From Paenibacillus sp. FSL H7-0331 (GTDB lineage Bacteria > Bacillota > Bacilli > Paenibacillales > NBRC-103111), in assembly GCF_001956045.1 (NCBI RefSeq), contig NZ_MRTH01000004.1, forward strand, positions 1-64,000: a stretch of 64,000 nt of DNA, given 5' to 3'. Each line of letters starts with the position of its first letter. Positions within the stretch are counted from its first letter, which is position 1. The translations under genes and the position numbers were made by a program. This document shows, in pieces, positions 46,151 through 55,455 of the stretch. The notes beneath the pieces are model-generated. The model made no database searches, was not told where the DNA came from, and saw nothing but the letters and a program-made list of their open reading frames with translations.

Positions 46151-46736
46151 TGCATAACGAAGCCAAGTGTTGGTCTATTATAGCTTCAAGTCGGTCTGCT
46201 GTCAGCCGTTTTGGCTGCATAAGCTGGTGAACGGCTAACCCATCGACTAACGCGTACAATTTCTCTGTTTCCAAATCGGGATCCAATCCCGGCCTTATCA
46301 GCTTCTGCTCCACCAGCGTATCAATCACAAACTTCGAAGCTTTGTATAAGCCATCCTGCATGTCCTCGCTTAATCTTTTCAATTCCGGATAAATCAATGC
46401 TTTGGCATTAAATGAAAACCAAACCTCCATTTCCATTATTCTTTCCTTGTCCACGGGCAAAAACTGCAAAAGCAAACGTTTCAAATCCAACAGAATCGGT
46501 CCTTCAAAATCCCATGCTTCAATCCGTTCCTGAATGCGATGAACAAAAAGGTTCATACAGAAGGCAAACAATTCCACCTGTGTGGAGAAGTAATGTCTCA
46601 TTGATCCTACGGATAATCCGGCTTCCTCTGCGATATTGCGAACGGTGGCTTGTTCAAGGCCCGATCTTTCGATGACTCTTAAGGCTGCTTCGGCGACGAT
46701 ATGTCTCTGTTTTTCATGATCTACGATTTTTGGCAT
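46134..46736 (-). CDS. TetR-family repressor
   Basis: A 200-residue regulator. N-terminal helix-turn-helix: ALRVIERSGLEQATVRNIAE, then EAGLSVGSMRHYFSTQVELF, close to BetI-type repressors. The helical C-terminal part binds an unknown ligand. I start at ATG 46734-46736 (MPKIVDHEKQR); a longer frame covers the promoter. It is divergent from the hydrolase and beta-lactamase-like genes, with palindromes in between. Confidence 0.88.
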   Translation of the reverse strand: MPKIVDHEKQRHIVAEAALRVIERSGLEQATVRNIAEEAGLSVGSMRHYFSTQVELFAFCMNLFVHRIQERIEAWDFEGPILLDLKRLLLQFLPVDKERIMEMEVWFSFNAKALIYPELKRLSEDMQDGLYKASKFVIDTLVEQKLIRPGLDPDLETEKLYALVDGLAVHQLMQPKRLTADRLEAIIDQHLASLCKNENP

Positions 46737-46766
46737 AGCTCCATTATACATGGTTTCTTTTTTATA

Positions 46767-46806
46767 ATACAGTGTGCTATAATCATTTAAATAATACAAT
46801 GTATTA
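46767..46806. promoter_or_regulatory. Probable TetR operator
   Basis: AATACAATGTATT (46794-46806) is a perfect inverted repeat. A second, imperfect AATACAGTGTGCT copy lies at 46767. Together they flank the likely divergent promoters, where the TetR repressor would shut off both genes. Confidence 0.65.
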
Positions 46807-46840
46807 AATAAAAGATAACCATGAGAGGAAATATTGCCAA

Positions 46841-47854
46841 ATGAGTAGAGTTAGCTTACGAAAGAAATCATCCAAAATCATAAAGTGGAAAAGAATACTG
46901 CTGATCTTTGTATCTGTCATTATGTTCATCATTGGATCAGGATTTGTTTATGAATGGATTTCATCTGAGCAAGCTGAAGGAAATTATCCACCCCCAGGTA
47001 AGCTAGTCGATGTTGGTGGATATCGTCTGCACATCCACAAAATCGGTACTGGTTCCCCCACCATTATTGTTGAAGCAGGAAGCGGAGAAACGAGTTTATC
47101 CTGGAGAGATATCCCCGACCAGCTGGCTAAATCCGCAACCGTCGTGAGTTATGATCGTGCCGGATATGCGTGGAGCGAGAAAGCGAATAGGGAACGGACA
47201 GGAGCCAACGTTGTTTCAGAGCTGCATGCCGCTTTGAAGAAAGAGGGTATCGACGGGCCCTATATACTTGTCGGTCATTCGCTTGGAGGGATGTACGCCC
47301 GGTTATTTGCACAAACCTATCGAGATGAAGTCACTGGTTTAGTGCTTGTTGATGCGAGACCCGAAAATGATGAACGGGATACGAAGGCGATTTACGAGCA
47401 GGAGAAATTTGTAGGAAACCCATCGGCTACTGTTTTAAAGTTATTAAAGATGTCGGGAAGCTTGCGACTGTTCCAGGATGTTTTGCTGGAAGGTCTGGTT
47501 GCAAAGGAAGACAGGGAGCGGTTTATCAACGTTATTGCCAAACCCAGTTTTTTTGAGGCCAAAGAAGAAGAGGGAAAACTGGCGAACAGCACAGAAGACG
47601 CAATTCGAGGACAAAACTTGAATACGCTACCTGTGAGAGTTATTGCCAGAGGGGTACCTCAAGACTACGCCAAAGCTGGCATTTCCGAAGATAACGGTAA
47701 AAGGCTTGAGGATATCTGGCAAGCCGGACAGCGAGAAATGCTTACAATTTCCACTGCCAGTCAGCTTATTGTAGCAAAGAAGAGCGGTCATATGGTCATT
47801 CACGATGAGCCCTCTCTTGTTGTTGATACCATCCTCAGTTTATTGGAACGTTAG
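46841..47854 (+). CDS. Membrane-anchored alpha/beta hydrolase
   Basis: A 337-residue protein with one N-terminal helix (ILLIFVSVIMFIIGSGFVYE) that anchors the hydrolase outside the cell. Catalytic parts: oxyanion region VEAGSGETSLSW, VVSYDRAGYAWSEK, nucleophile elbow LVGHSLGGMYA, and the C-terminal His in AKKSGHMVIHDEP. The acid residue probably lies near VLVDARPEND or beyond. GAGAGGAAA precedes ATG. Transcribed with the 47882 gene, 27 bases apart, under the TetR repressor. Confidence 0.88.
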   Translation: MSRVSLRKKSSKIIKWKRILLIFVSVIMFIIGSGFVYEWISSEQAEGNYPPPGKLVDVGGYRLHIHKIGTGSPTIIVEAGSGETSLSWRDIPDQLAKSATVVSYDRAGYAWSEKANRERTGANVVSELHAALKKEGIDGPYILVGHSLGGMYARLFAQTYRDEVTGLVLVDARPENDERDTKAIYEQEKFVGNPSATVLKLLKMSGSLRLFQDVLLEGLVAKEDRERFINVIAKPSFFEAKEEEGKLANSTEDAIRGQNLNTLPVRVIARGVPQDYAKAGISEDNGKRLEDIWQAGQREMLTISTASQLIVAKKSGHMVIHDEPSLVVDTILSLLER

Positions 47855-47881
47855 AATTATGATACCAAGGAGAAGTAGAAA

Positions 47882-49393
47882 ATGAATTTCAACTTTTATA
47901 ACAGTTTTATGAAGATGATAATATTGACGGTACTTGCTCTGTTTTCACCGCTTGCAGTTTATGCTGAATCAGATCCATTGAATGTGGATGCAGAAAAAAT
48001 CGATACGTTCATGGAGTCTGCTATAGACAAACTTCACGTACTCGGCGCTGCTTTGGGGATCGTAAAGGGCAATCAAACGCTTTATCTGAAAGGCTACGGC
48101 TATTCCGGCGTTGACCATTCGCCAGTTACGTCACAAACCCCTTTTGTTCTGGGCTCTACAAGTAAATCATTTACTGCCTTAGCTATTATGCAATTGGTTG
48201 AAGAAGGTAAGATTGATCTCGAAGCGCCGGTACAGCGATATTTGCCGTGGTTTCGATTAGCCGATGAAGAAGTGTCCAAGAATATTCTAGTCAAACATTT
48301 ACTAAATCAAACTAGCGGACTCTCTACTTATGACGGACGACTTGGCATCACGAACGGTCATAAGTCCATAGAGGAACATTTGCGAGATCTGAAGCATACG
48401 CCGCTTACCGAACCTGTAGGACAAGTATTTCAATACTCGAATTTAAACTATAATATTCTCGGTGGAATTGTTCAAACGGTATCGGGAGAGGCTTATCCCC
48501 AATATGTAGACAATCACATTTTTAAGCCATTAGACATGCAGCACAGCTATGCTTCGGCAGTAGAGGCTGAGCAAGACGGCTTGGCAACGGGGTACCAATC
48601 TATATTTGGATGGATGGTTCCGACCAAACAACTACAACATGAGGGCACTGTGGCATCGGGTTATTTAATTTCAAGTGCGGAGGACATGTCGAATTATTTA
48701 ATTGCCCAAATAAACCAGGGATATTTTAAAAACCAGACTTTATTATCCAAAGAGGGTGTCAACCACATGCACCAGCCTGCTTCCTCTATGGGAGACGGTG
48801 CATTTTACGCCATGGGTTGGGTTGTCAACCAAAACACGAATGTCATTTTTCATAACGGTTCAACAGAAAATACGTTTTCGCTGATGGTGATGAATGGGGA
48901 TTATGGTATTGTTCTTCTTATTAACGCATACGATCCGCTCGTTCCCTACGATAGTATAGTGGCCGGAATTAATGGAATTCTTAACGGCCAAGAGCGTTCA
49001 CAAGCTGACCTGCCTAGTTTTAACAAGACGTACATGATTGCTGATTTAATCGTACTGGCTGTTCTGGCTTGGGTCTCTCGATCCGTCTACAATTTATATA
49101 GATGGATACTGAAGCCAACCTTTACACCCTTGCGCATTGCTATCAATTGTGTGTACATTTTGCTATTTAATCTGCTAATTCCATCGTTGATTCTTTTCTA
49201 TGTACCCAAACTAGCTCAAGCTCCGTGGGCGGTGACATTTTCGTTCTTACCAGGCTTAGGACATGTCCTTTATTTCCTATCTATCCTTTTGTTATGTATG
49301 GGGCTGATCAAATCAGTACTGATTATTCGCAGTATGGATGGGAGAAGGCTTGGCTCCAAGGCAGGAGATACTCTACATCATACTGAAGGCTAA
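47882..49393 (+). CDS. Beta-lactamase-family serine hydrolase with membrane tail
   Basis: A 503-residue protein. A signal sequence (IILTVLALFSPLAVYAESD) is followed by a class C beta-lactamase/DD-peptidase-like domain: S-x-x-K in GSTSKSFTALAIMQL, Y-S-N in QYSNLNYNILGG, and the H-x-G block in FHNGSTENTF. The last 130 residues hold three to four membrane helices (IADLIVLAVLAWVSRS; CVYILLFNLLIPSLILFYV; HVLYFLSILLLCMGLI). Such proteins act as esterases or D-aminopeptidases at the cell surface; resistance is not implied. AAGGAG lies ahead of ATG. It is likely coexpressed with the hydrolase before it. Confidence 0.88.
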   Translation: MNFNFYNSFMKMIILTVLALFSPLAVYAESDPLNVDAEKIDTFMESAIDKLHVLGAALGIVKGNQTLYLKGYGYSGVDHSPVTSQTPFVLGSTSKSFTALAIMQLVEEGKIDLEAPVQRYLPWFRLADEEVSKNILVKHLLNQTSGLSTYDGRLGITNGHKSIEEHLRDLKHTPLTEPVGQVFQYSNLNYNILGGIVQTVSGEAYPQYVDNHIFKPLDMQHSYASAVEAEQDGLATGYQSIFGWMVPTKQLQHEGTVASGYLISSAEDMSNYLIAQINQGYFKNQTLLSKEGVNHMHQPASSMGDGAFYAMGWVVNQNTNVIFHNGSTENTFSLMVMNGDYGIVLLINAYDPLVPYDSIVAGINGILNGQERSQADLPSFNKTYMIADLIVLAVLAWVSRSVYNLYRWILKPTFTPLRIAINCVYILLFNLLIPSLILFYVPKLAQAPWAVTFSFLPGLGHVLYFLSILLLCMGLIKSVLIIRSMDGRRLGSKAGDTLHHTEG

Positions 49394-49691
49394 TAGCATA
49401 ACGAACAAATAAGAAGAAAGCAGCTACAACAAACAATATGATTAGGTGTATTCCAATAAGCCTTGAGGGCTGTCACTACCGATCTCGGCGAAGGCTACCT
49501 GGTTTTGTACATGCAACGACTGGGCAAGGACCGGTGTAAGAAATCATCCATTAGATTCCATATAAAAGCTCATCCCCGATTTACAGGAATGAGCTTAATA
49601 TACCAAGACCGTATCAAGCCTGACACTATCCACAGCTTCTACTAAGCGTCGAACGTGCCACTCCTCAGTCATTTCGGAAAAGCCCTTGCGC
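49394..49691. other. Gap without gene
   Basis: Convergent end region of the beta-lactamase-like and kinase genes. AAGCTCAT/ATGAGCTT at 49567-49597 forms an imperfect hairpin without a T-run. No frame with ribosome site. Confidence 0.45.
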
Positions 49692-51917
49692 TTACTTCTT
49701 TAAGTTAACGGTTACTTTAAAGTAGTCACCATCGATTTCTATATGAAGCCGTCCTCCCTGAAGCTCAATAATGCTCTTAGCGATGGCAAGACCCAAGCCG
49801 GAGCCTTCTGTGTTCCGGGAAGCATCGCCTCTTTTGAAGCGTTCGAACAGATCCTGCGCATCAAATAAAATTTCGTAAGCTGAGACATTGCTGATTTTCA
49901 GAACGACATGCTCCTGTTCCTCGGTCAATGAAAGATGAACCCGGGTGTCCGGCATGGAGTAGTTGAGCGCATTATGAATCAAGTTCTCGAATACCCTCCA
50001 CGTCTTATTGCCGTCCAGCTGGGCGAAGATATGGGGACGCTCGATATGGATTCGAAAATGAAGCATGGACGCTTCGATTTTATCGCTGCATTCAGCGAGA
50101 GCCTGCTGCAAAAGTGCAGCCACATTGACCGTCTCCAGTGCCAGTACGACGGCGCCGCTGGAAAACTGGGATACCTCGAAAAGATCGTCGATCAGCATTT
50201 TGAGCCGCTGTGTTTTTTTCTCTAAAATATGCACGTAGTGATTGGACTCACCTGGCAGCGGGCTTTCTTTTTTGAGCAAATCGATGTAGTTGATCATGGA
50301 GGTAAGCGGCGTTTTCAAATCATGGGAAACATTGGAAATCAATTCGGATTTGGACCTTTCGCTTCTCAACTGTAGGTCTAAAGCGGTTTGAAAGCCTTGC
50401 TTCATGTTGTTCAACTGCCGGATCATATGAGACAGCTCGCCTTTGCCGCGTTCCTCAAGCGCAACGTTCAAACGTCCGGCACATATCTCGCTCATGCCGG
50501 CGAGCACGTAGTTCAACGTTCCCACCCGTTTGACGAGATAAGGAACGGCGATCAACATATAAGCAGCTATATAAATGACGGATAGCAGCGACCAGACCCC
50601 TGATTCCGATTCCTGTAATCCTAAGCATACAGACAGCCCAAGTAACGCTATTAATAGGAAGATTAGTATGGATTTAAGTAGTATTTTTTTATTAACAAAA
50701 GCCGCTTTCATCAGCCTGCTTAGCGTTAGAATGTACCCTGCCTTCCACTGCCCGTAGACAGCTCCCTTTCTACGATACAGGAGCAGCGCATCATTCAGGT
50801 AAATGCTAATGCAGGCGATGAGCATAGCGAGCAGGGACCAGCGGTAAACAGAGTTGGACGGCGTAAGCATATCCCAATCATAGACCGTCCTTCCGTAAGT
50901 TAACGCGTAGAAGGAAGCTAAGATAAATATAAGGATGCGAATATCGAGCGGGATGCACTGCCATGTGGCTGTGAACGTTCCACTCCATACATTCTCCTTT
51001 ACCCCGTTTTTTCGCATGTAGACGAGAAGAAGGATAATGGCTACCACTACTGCCACAAGACCGGCAAATTCAAACTGCAGCTGCTTCCGGATTCCTAACA
51101 AAGTGACGTAGTCCTTGAACATGATGACTTCGGTACCGAAAGCTAAATCTGCCGGTTCTACAGCTGCATAAAAGGTAAAACTTCCTTCCAACTGATTCGC
51201 TTTGAAATAGTCATTAAGCCAGATCAGCTGTTTATTCGGTTTTTGAAGTGGAAATATCATCGTATGCGTGGTTTCCGAATTCTCTTGTGTTTCCAATGCT
51301 CCGTTAGGGTTACTCAATCTATTCGTGTACGTTTGATGATTCTTTTTATCGGTAATCGAATATTTGATGATAGGATCAAGACGGGCTGCGGTCCTTTTCA
51401 ACTCCTCGTATTCCGAGTCTCTTTTTGAAATGTATTTTTTTGTCTTGTCAAGAAGCTCCGACTGCCATGCGTCCTCAACTTGTTTACTCCATTCGGCTGA
51501 CATCCATTGTCCCGTTTTTTCTTGAAGCGCACGAAGAGAAGAGGCGACAGGGGGCGACAATTTCAACTCCTCATCTGCGGAGCTTTCCAGCTCTGGAATC
51601 ATGATTGTCCCGCTCAGCGTTTCGTTCGTTAGGTAGTCAAATTGTTCCCTCCATTGCCGGATCGTATCTTCGCTAACTTTCTCTTTCTCGCTAAGCCTGT
51701 TGTAGTTTTCGTATTCAGCTCGGTATTTCGTTATGTCACGCACATTCATAAATACCTGTACACCATAAAAGAAATCACCTTGAAAGAAAGGGTTGCCATA
51801 TATGTAAGCTCGTTTATTATTAATATCGATAGCTAGCAGTAGCGCTAGCGCCGCGAAGCAAACAAGCAAGATTGGGGCAAACGCGGGCAGGTGTTTATTT
51901 TTCGATTTTGTATCCAA
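49692..51917 (-). CDS. Sensor histidine kinase (OmpR-system partner)
   Basis: A 741-residue kinase. Helix 1 is at residues 12-30 (APILLVCFAALALLLAI), a large extracellular sensor extends to about 275, then about five helices (GLVAVVVAIILLLVYM; IRILIFILASFYALTYG; LLAMLIACISIYLNDALLLY; KSILIFLLIALLGLSVCLGL; IYIAAYMLIAVPYLV). A linker, the HisKA dimerisation part SNVSHDLKTPLTSM (His532) and the ATPase (VFENLIHNALNYS, GSGLGLAIAKSIIELQGG) complete it. It overlaps the response-regulator gene by 23 bases. The multi-helix sensor may detect membrane or envelope stress; the stimulus is unknown. Confidence 0.93.
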   Translation of the reverse strand: MDTKSKNKHLPAFAPILLVCFAALALLLAIDINNKRAYIYGNPFFQGDFFYGVQVFMNVRDITKYRAEYENYNRLSEKEKVSEDTIRQWREQFDYLTNETLSGTIMIPELESSADEELKLSPPVASSLRALQEKTGQWMSAEWSKQVEDAWQSELLDKTKKYISKRDSEYEELKRTAARLDPIIKYSITDKKNHQTYTNRLSNPNGALETQENSETTHTMIFPLQKPNKQLIWLNDYFKANQLEGSFTFYAAVEPADLAFGTEVIMFKDYVTLLGIRKQLQFEFAGLVAVVVAIILLLVYMRKNGVKENVWSGTFTATWQCIPLDIRILIFILASFYALTYGRTVYDWDMLTPSNSVYRWSLLAMLIACISIYLNDALLLYRRKGAVYGQWKAGYILTLSRLMKAAFVNKKILLKSILIFLLIALLGLSVCLGLQESESGVWSLLSVIYIAAYMLIAVPYLVKRVGTLNYVLAGMSEICAGRLNVALEERGKGELSHMIRQLNNMKQGFQTALDLQLRSERSKSELISNVSHDLKTPLTSMINYIDLLKKESPLPGESNHYVHILEKKTQRLKMLIDDLFEVSQFSSGAVVLALETVNVAALLQQALAECSDKIEASMLHFRIHIERPHIFAQLDGNKTWRVFENLIHNALNYSMPDTRVHLSLTEEQEHVVLKISNVSAYEILFDAQDLFERFKRGDASRNTEGSGLGLAIAKSIIELQGGRLHIEIDGDYFKVTVNLKK

Positions 51918-52587
51918 TACCCCATACCACCTTCAAATATTTTGGTTCGCGCGGGTTTATTTCGATTTTTTCCCGTATGCGTCTTACATGGACCGCAACC
52001 GTATTTTCACCATTGCAGCTCGGTTCTCTCCACACTTTTTCATAGATTTCTTCAATGGAAAACACGCGCCCCTTATTTTCCATAAGAAGCTCTAGTATTT
52101 TGTATTCTGTCGCGGTCAGACGTACCACTTCCTCGTCAACGGTAATCGTCTTCGTGCTTTTGTTCAAGGCCAGCCCTTGGGTGTAGATGACATCTTCGGA
52201 CGGCTTGTAGTTGCCGAGGCGAGTGTATCTTCTTAATTGGGATTTCACCCGTGCGATCAGCTCCAAAGGACTAAAAGGCTTGCTGATATAGTCGTCGGCC
52301 CCCGCGTTTAGTCCCACAATCTTGTCGGCATCTTCGGTTTTGGCGGAGACGATCAGGATCGGAATGTTTTTGGTTTCCCGGATTTTAAGCGTAGCTTGAA
52401 TGCCGTCCAGCTTGGGCATCATCACATCCAGAAGAATCAGATGGATTTCATTCCTTTCGAGCACCTCCAGGGCTTCGAGACCATTGCTGGCGGTAAACAC
52501 GTTCAGACCTTCCCTTCTTAAATTAATACTGACGGCCTCCACAATTTCGGCATCGTCGTCAACGATCAATACATTGCATTTTTCCAT
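51895..52587 (-). CDS. OmpR/PhoB-family response regulator
   Basis: A 230-residue regulator. The receiver has VLIVDDDAEIVEAV, phosphoacceptor Asp54 in LILLDVMMP, and Lys in YISKPFSP. The winged helix reads RLTATEYKILELLMENKGRV, with recognition helix GENTVAVHVRRIREKIE and final KVVWGIGYKIEK. This resembles VanR/YclJ-type regulators. It is the first gene of the kinase operon, and no adjacent target is obvious; the ligase gene at 52770 lies upstream in the same direction, with a terminator between. Confidence 0.94.
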   Translation of the reverse strand: MEKCNVLIVDDDAEIVEAVSINLRREGLNVFTASNGLEALEVLERNEIHLILLDVMMPKLDGIQATLKIRETKNIPILIVSAKTEDADKIVGLNAGADDYISKPFSPLELIARVKSQLRRYTRLGNYKPSEDVIYTQGLALNKSTKTITVDEEVVRLTATEYKILELLMENKGRVFSIEEIYEKVWREPSCNGENTVAVHVRRIREKIEINPREPKYLKVVWGIGYKIEK

Positions 52588-52727
52588 GAGTAACCACCTT
52601 GCTTGAAAATGACTTTCGTTTGCGTGCGAACGAGAACGATATCACTAGTTTACTAGAGAAGTTTTACAAAAAAATGCTTAAAATTCTTACAAATCTTTTA
52701 CAATGTCCATTTTGTATGAACGAGGCA

Positions 52728-52763
52728 AAAAAATAACCCAGCTGCCACCGCGGCAACTGGGTT
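52728..52763 (-). terminator. Terminator of the O-antigen-ligase gene
   Basis: AACCCAGCTGCC and GGCAACTGGGTT pair with one mismatch and run into seven T on the minus strand, right after the gene's stop. Confidence 0.88.
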
Positions 52764-52769
52764 CTATCA

Positions 52770-55277
52770 TCATATCGAAGCTGCCAATTTGGCAATTTCT
52801 GATTTCTCCTCAGGGAACTTAGCTATATAGGCATCATAGGTTTGTTGATCATTTTGCCCTAATTTTTGCAAGGCTGCCAAGTACCATCTCACGATCATAC
52901 GTGAAATGGGGGCATCCGATTGAAGGCCAGCATTCACTCGCAGTACATCTACCGCCCCTTTGTAATCCTGCCGTTCCGCAAAAATTTTCCCTATGGCCAA
53001 TGATATGCCAGGAGTAACATCAAATGGCTCCCCTTGCATCTGTCCTTTGGGTAGGCTTTTTAAAGACTCCTTACGGATCAGCACCTGCTGGTAAGTCTCA
53101 ACGGCTTGATTCCATAGCTTACCATTCAATTCCTTGTTGTTGTCCGTTCTTGCACGATCACCCAGCTCAGCATAAAGACCAATCGCACGTTCATACCAGT
53201 TCTGTCCGCCTGGCCTGATATTAATGCCCCAGCTATTATTGCGCAGGTTTCTCTCTGTCACTGCTAAAGCCTCGTTTAACTTCCCTTCCGTGATGTATTG
53301 GTTATACTCGGTCTCAAGGCTTTCTTTATTATAGGGTTCCTTTTGTTTCAACAACTCCAAATAGGTTTTGGCCTCTTCGTACATGTTAGCATTTTTAGAT
53401 TGATTATAAGCTTGATACAGCAGGCTTAGCTTTAGATTCACATAGTCCGGATGAGCAGGTGTCGCTGCCAAGGCTGCATTCATCGGTTTCATCACATCTT
53501 CAAAACGAACCTGTTCGCTACTCTGCAGCTTTTCTAGTGTCGCCATGTACTGCCGATTACCATTTAACTCTTTAAGTCCGGATACCATGACAACAATCGA
53601 GACGATACCGATCAATAACGGGTATATCAAGCGTGTTTTTCCTTGATTTATTCGCCCGATCCAAGTCTTTTCCTTGATTAAGGATGGGACGAACCTCAAA
53701 CCTGCAGCCAAACCACCAAGGGAAAGAAAAACAACCGAAGCCAGATAAGCATAGCTCATTTCAAAATCAAGTAGGCTATGGATCAAAATCGATACCGACA
53801 CGATATAGAAAACCTGATAGCTGCCGCGATCTTCAATGTTTTGTTTGAAGTATTGCCTGATATATAAATAATAAATAGCAATAAGCAGGGCCGTCAGTAC
53901 CAGTAATCCAATCAAGCCGGTTTCAACCCAATATTGCAGGAAAAAATTATGTACCTGTTTAACGATATAAGGATTGTTTTGATACTGTTGATATAAAATC
54001 GTCCATGCGCCACCCCCAGCTCCAGTAATGGGGTAATCACTCACCAATTTCATAGAATCCTTGTACATCGTCAATCGTTCCAGAACACTATGCTGCTGGA
54101 AATTAATCGATTGCAGGCGAGTCTGTAATTCCACGGGCAGGAGCCTGGAAACAAAATTGTTTCCTGACAGCAGTATAGCACCGAACAAACCCGCTACAAT
54201 CAGAATGATCGGAATAAAAAGATTGGCTATACGATACTTGTTAATCGCAAGCGTTCGCTGCTCCAGCTTCGGCACCACATAACGCTGAATGACAGTAATG
54301 ACCAGACCCACTACTATCGATACAGAGCCTACAATCAGCCAGCCCTTTAACGATTCAGAATCAAACAGGCTGAGTAGAGCGGGTTGAAGGGGGTCACCTG
54401 CCGTTACTTGCTGAAAGATACGGGTCGTAATACTTCTGACAGGCTCAAGTATCAGCAGCGCACCGACGGCACCGATCATCGCGTACACAAAAAAACAAAT
54501 TTGCTGTGCGAATCTGAAAAAAGGTAAAATGGCCAGAGCAATCAGAGGCAATACGACCAGTCCACCTCTGGAAAGTGTGAGAAGGAACGACACGAGCAGC
54601 GGCACTATCATAACCGCGTGGATCGAGACCATATACCATTTGCGTTCATTCATTAACAACCACAAAGCAGATAATAGAATAGCTAACAAATAAGCGGCAT
54701 ACGCATTGGGATATTGAAATACCGAGCTTAGCCTCAGCCCTTGATCGGACAGCATCACCGCATCCCTAAAATAAGCATTGCCAAACATATTCATAAAACA
54801 ATAAATGACAGCGACGTAACCAGCTAATACGATACCATTTTGGATAATTCGTGCACCGAGCTTGTTTTTGGCAAAAGCTACGGCTAGGACAAAAAAGATA
54901 CTGTACATCACATTTAACATAATCATACTGGAAGCATAATGGCTTGAAACGGCATGGACAGATGCAAGGATGTAAGCAGCGGGGATCGTCCATATCCATA
55001 ACCCGAGGACATCACTGACATCCGTTAATTTCCAATGATAAGCTTGATAAATGCTAAGTACAAACAGCATGATCCCCGCCCAAAATAACGCAGAATTCAA
55101 TGCATATTCATATTGTACCGTGTAACCGTAAAAAAGCCCGGTTTGAAACAACCATACGAATAAAAAAACAGTAATCAGTGCGAGTGAAAGCCAATACAGG
55201 AGAGACCTGTCCTTATCACCTTTGTTTCCACGCTCCCTGTCTTTTTTGTATGAATGGGGAATTGATGATGTTGCCAT
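52770..55277 (-). CDS. O-antigen ligase/Wzy-type membrane protein with TPR tail
   Basis: An 835-residue protein with about 12-14 membrane helices followed, from about residue 560, by a helical C-terminal region. The ligase signature lies near residues 390-430 (DYPITGAGGGAWTILYQQYQ, QVHNFFLQYWVETGLIGLLV: the H-N-x-x-L-x...E-x-G-xx-G pattern). The tail has TPR-like repeats (AKTYLELLKQKEPYNKESLE). Such proteins join polysaccharide chains or attach glycans at the outer membrane face; in Gram-positives the acceptor is unclear. ATG 55277 with AGAGGTTAGG is preferred since the longer frame begins inside the neighbouring terminator. Confidence 0.87.
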   Translation of the reverse strand: MATSSIPHSYKKDRERGNKGDKDRSLLYWLSLALITVFLFVWLFQTGLFYGYTVQYEYALNSALFWAGIMLFVLSIYQAYHWKLTDVSDVLGLWIWTIPAAYILASVHAVSSHYASSMIMLNVMYSIFFVLAVAFAKNKLGARIIQNGIVLAGYVAVIYCFMNMFGNAYFRDAVMLSDQGLRLSSVFQYPNAYAAYLLAILLSALWLLMNERKWYMVSIHAVMIVPLLVSFLLTLSRGGLVVLPLIALAILPFFRFAQQICFFVYAMIGAVGALLILEPVRSITTRIFQQVTAGDPLQPALLSLFDSESLKGWLIVGSVSIVVGLVITVIQRYVVPKLEQRTLAINKYRIANLFIPIILIVAGLFGAILLSGNNFVSRLLPVELQTRLQSINFQQHSVLERLTMYKDSMKLVSDYPITGAGGGAWTILYQQYQNNPYIVKQVHNFFLQYWVETGLIGLLVLTALLIAIYYLYIRQYFKQNIEDRGSYQVFYIVSVSILIHSLLDFEMSYAYLASVVFLSLGGLAAGLRFVPSLIKEKTWIGRINQGKTRLIYPLLIGIVSIVVMVSGLKELNGNRQYMATLEKLQSSEQVRFEDVMKPMNAALAATPAHPDYVNLKLSLLYQAYNQSKNANMYEEAKTYLELLKQKEPYNKESLETEYNQYITEGKLNEALAVTERNLRNNSWGINIRPGGQNWYERAIGLYAELGDRARTDNNKELNGKLWNQAVETYQQVLIRKESLKSLPKGQMQGEPFDVTPGISLAIGKIFAERQDYKGAVDVLRVNAGLQSDAPISRMIVRWYLAALQKLGQNDQQTYDAYIAKFPEEKSEIAKLAASI

Positions 55278-55401
55278 ACCTAACCTCTTTCCTGTAAAAT
55301 CAACTTTTTCATTCACATATAAGCTAATATTTTCCACTTCATTAGACGTAGCAAGTCCTACATTTGTTTCATTTTCTGGAATATTTATATTCTTAAATAA
55401 C

Positions 55402-55448
55402 GAAAAAAAACTCGTCCTTGGCTTCATCGGCTCAAGACGAGTTTTTTG
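55402..55448 (-). terminator. Terminator of the aldo/keto reductase gene
   Basis: AAACTCGTC and GACGAGTTT form the outer stem; the middle can pair too (CTTGG/TCAAG region). Eight T follow on the minus strand and six T on the plus strand, so it may act in both directions. Confidence 0.85.
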
Positions 55449-55455
55449 CTACTTT

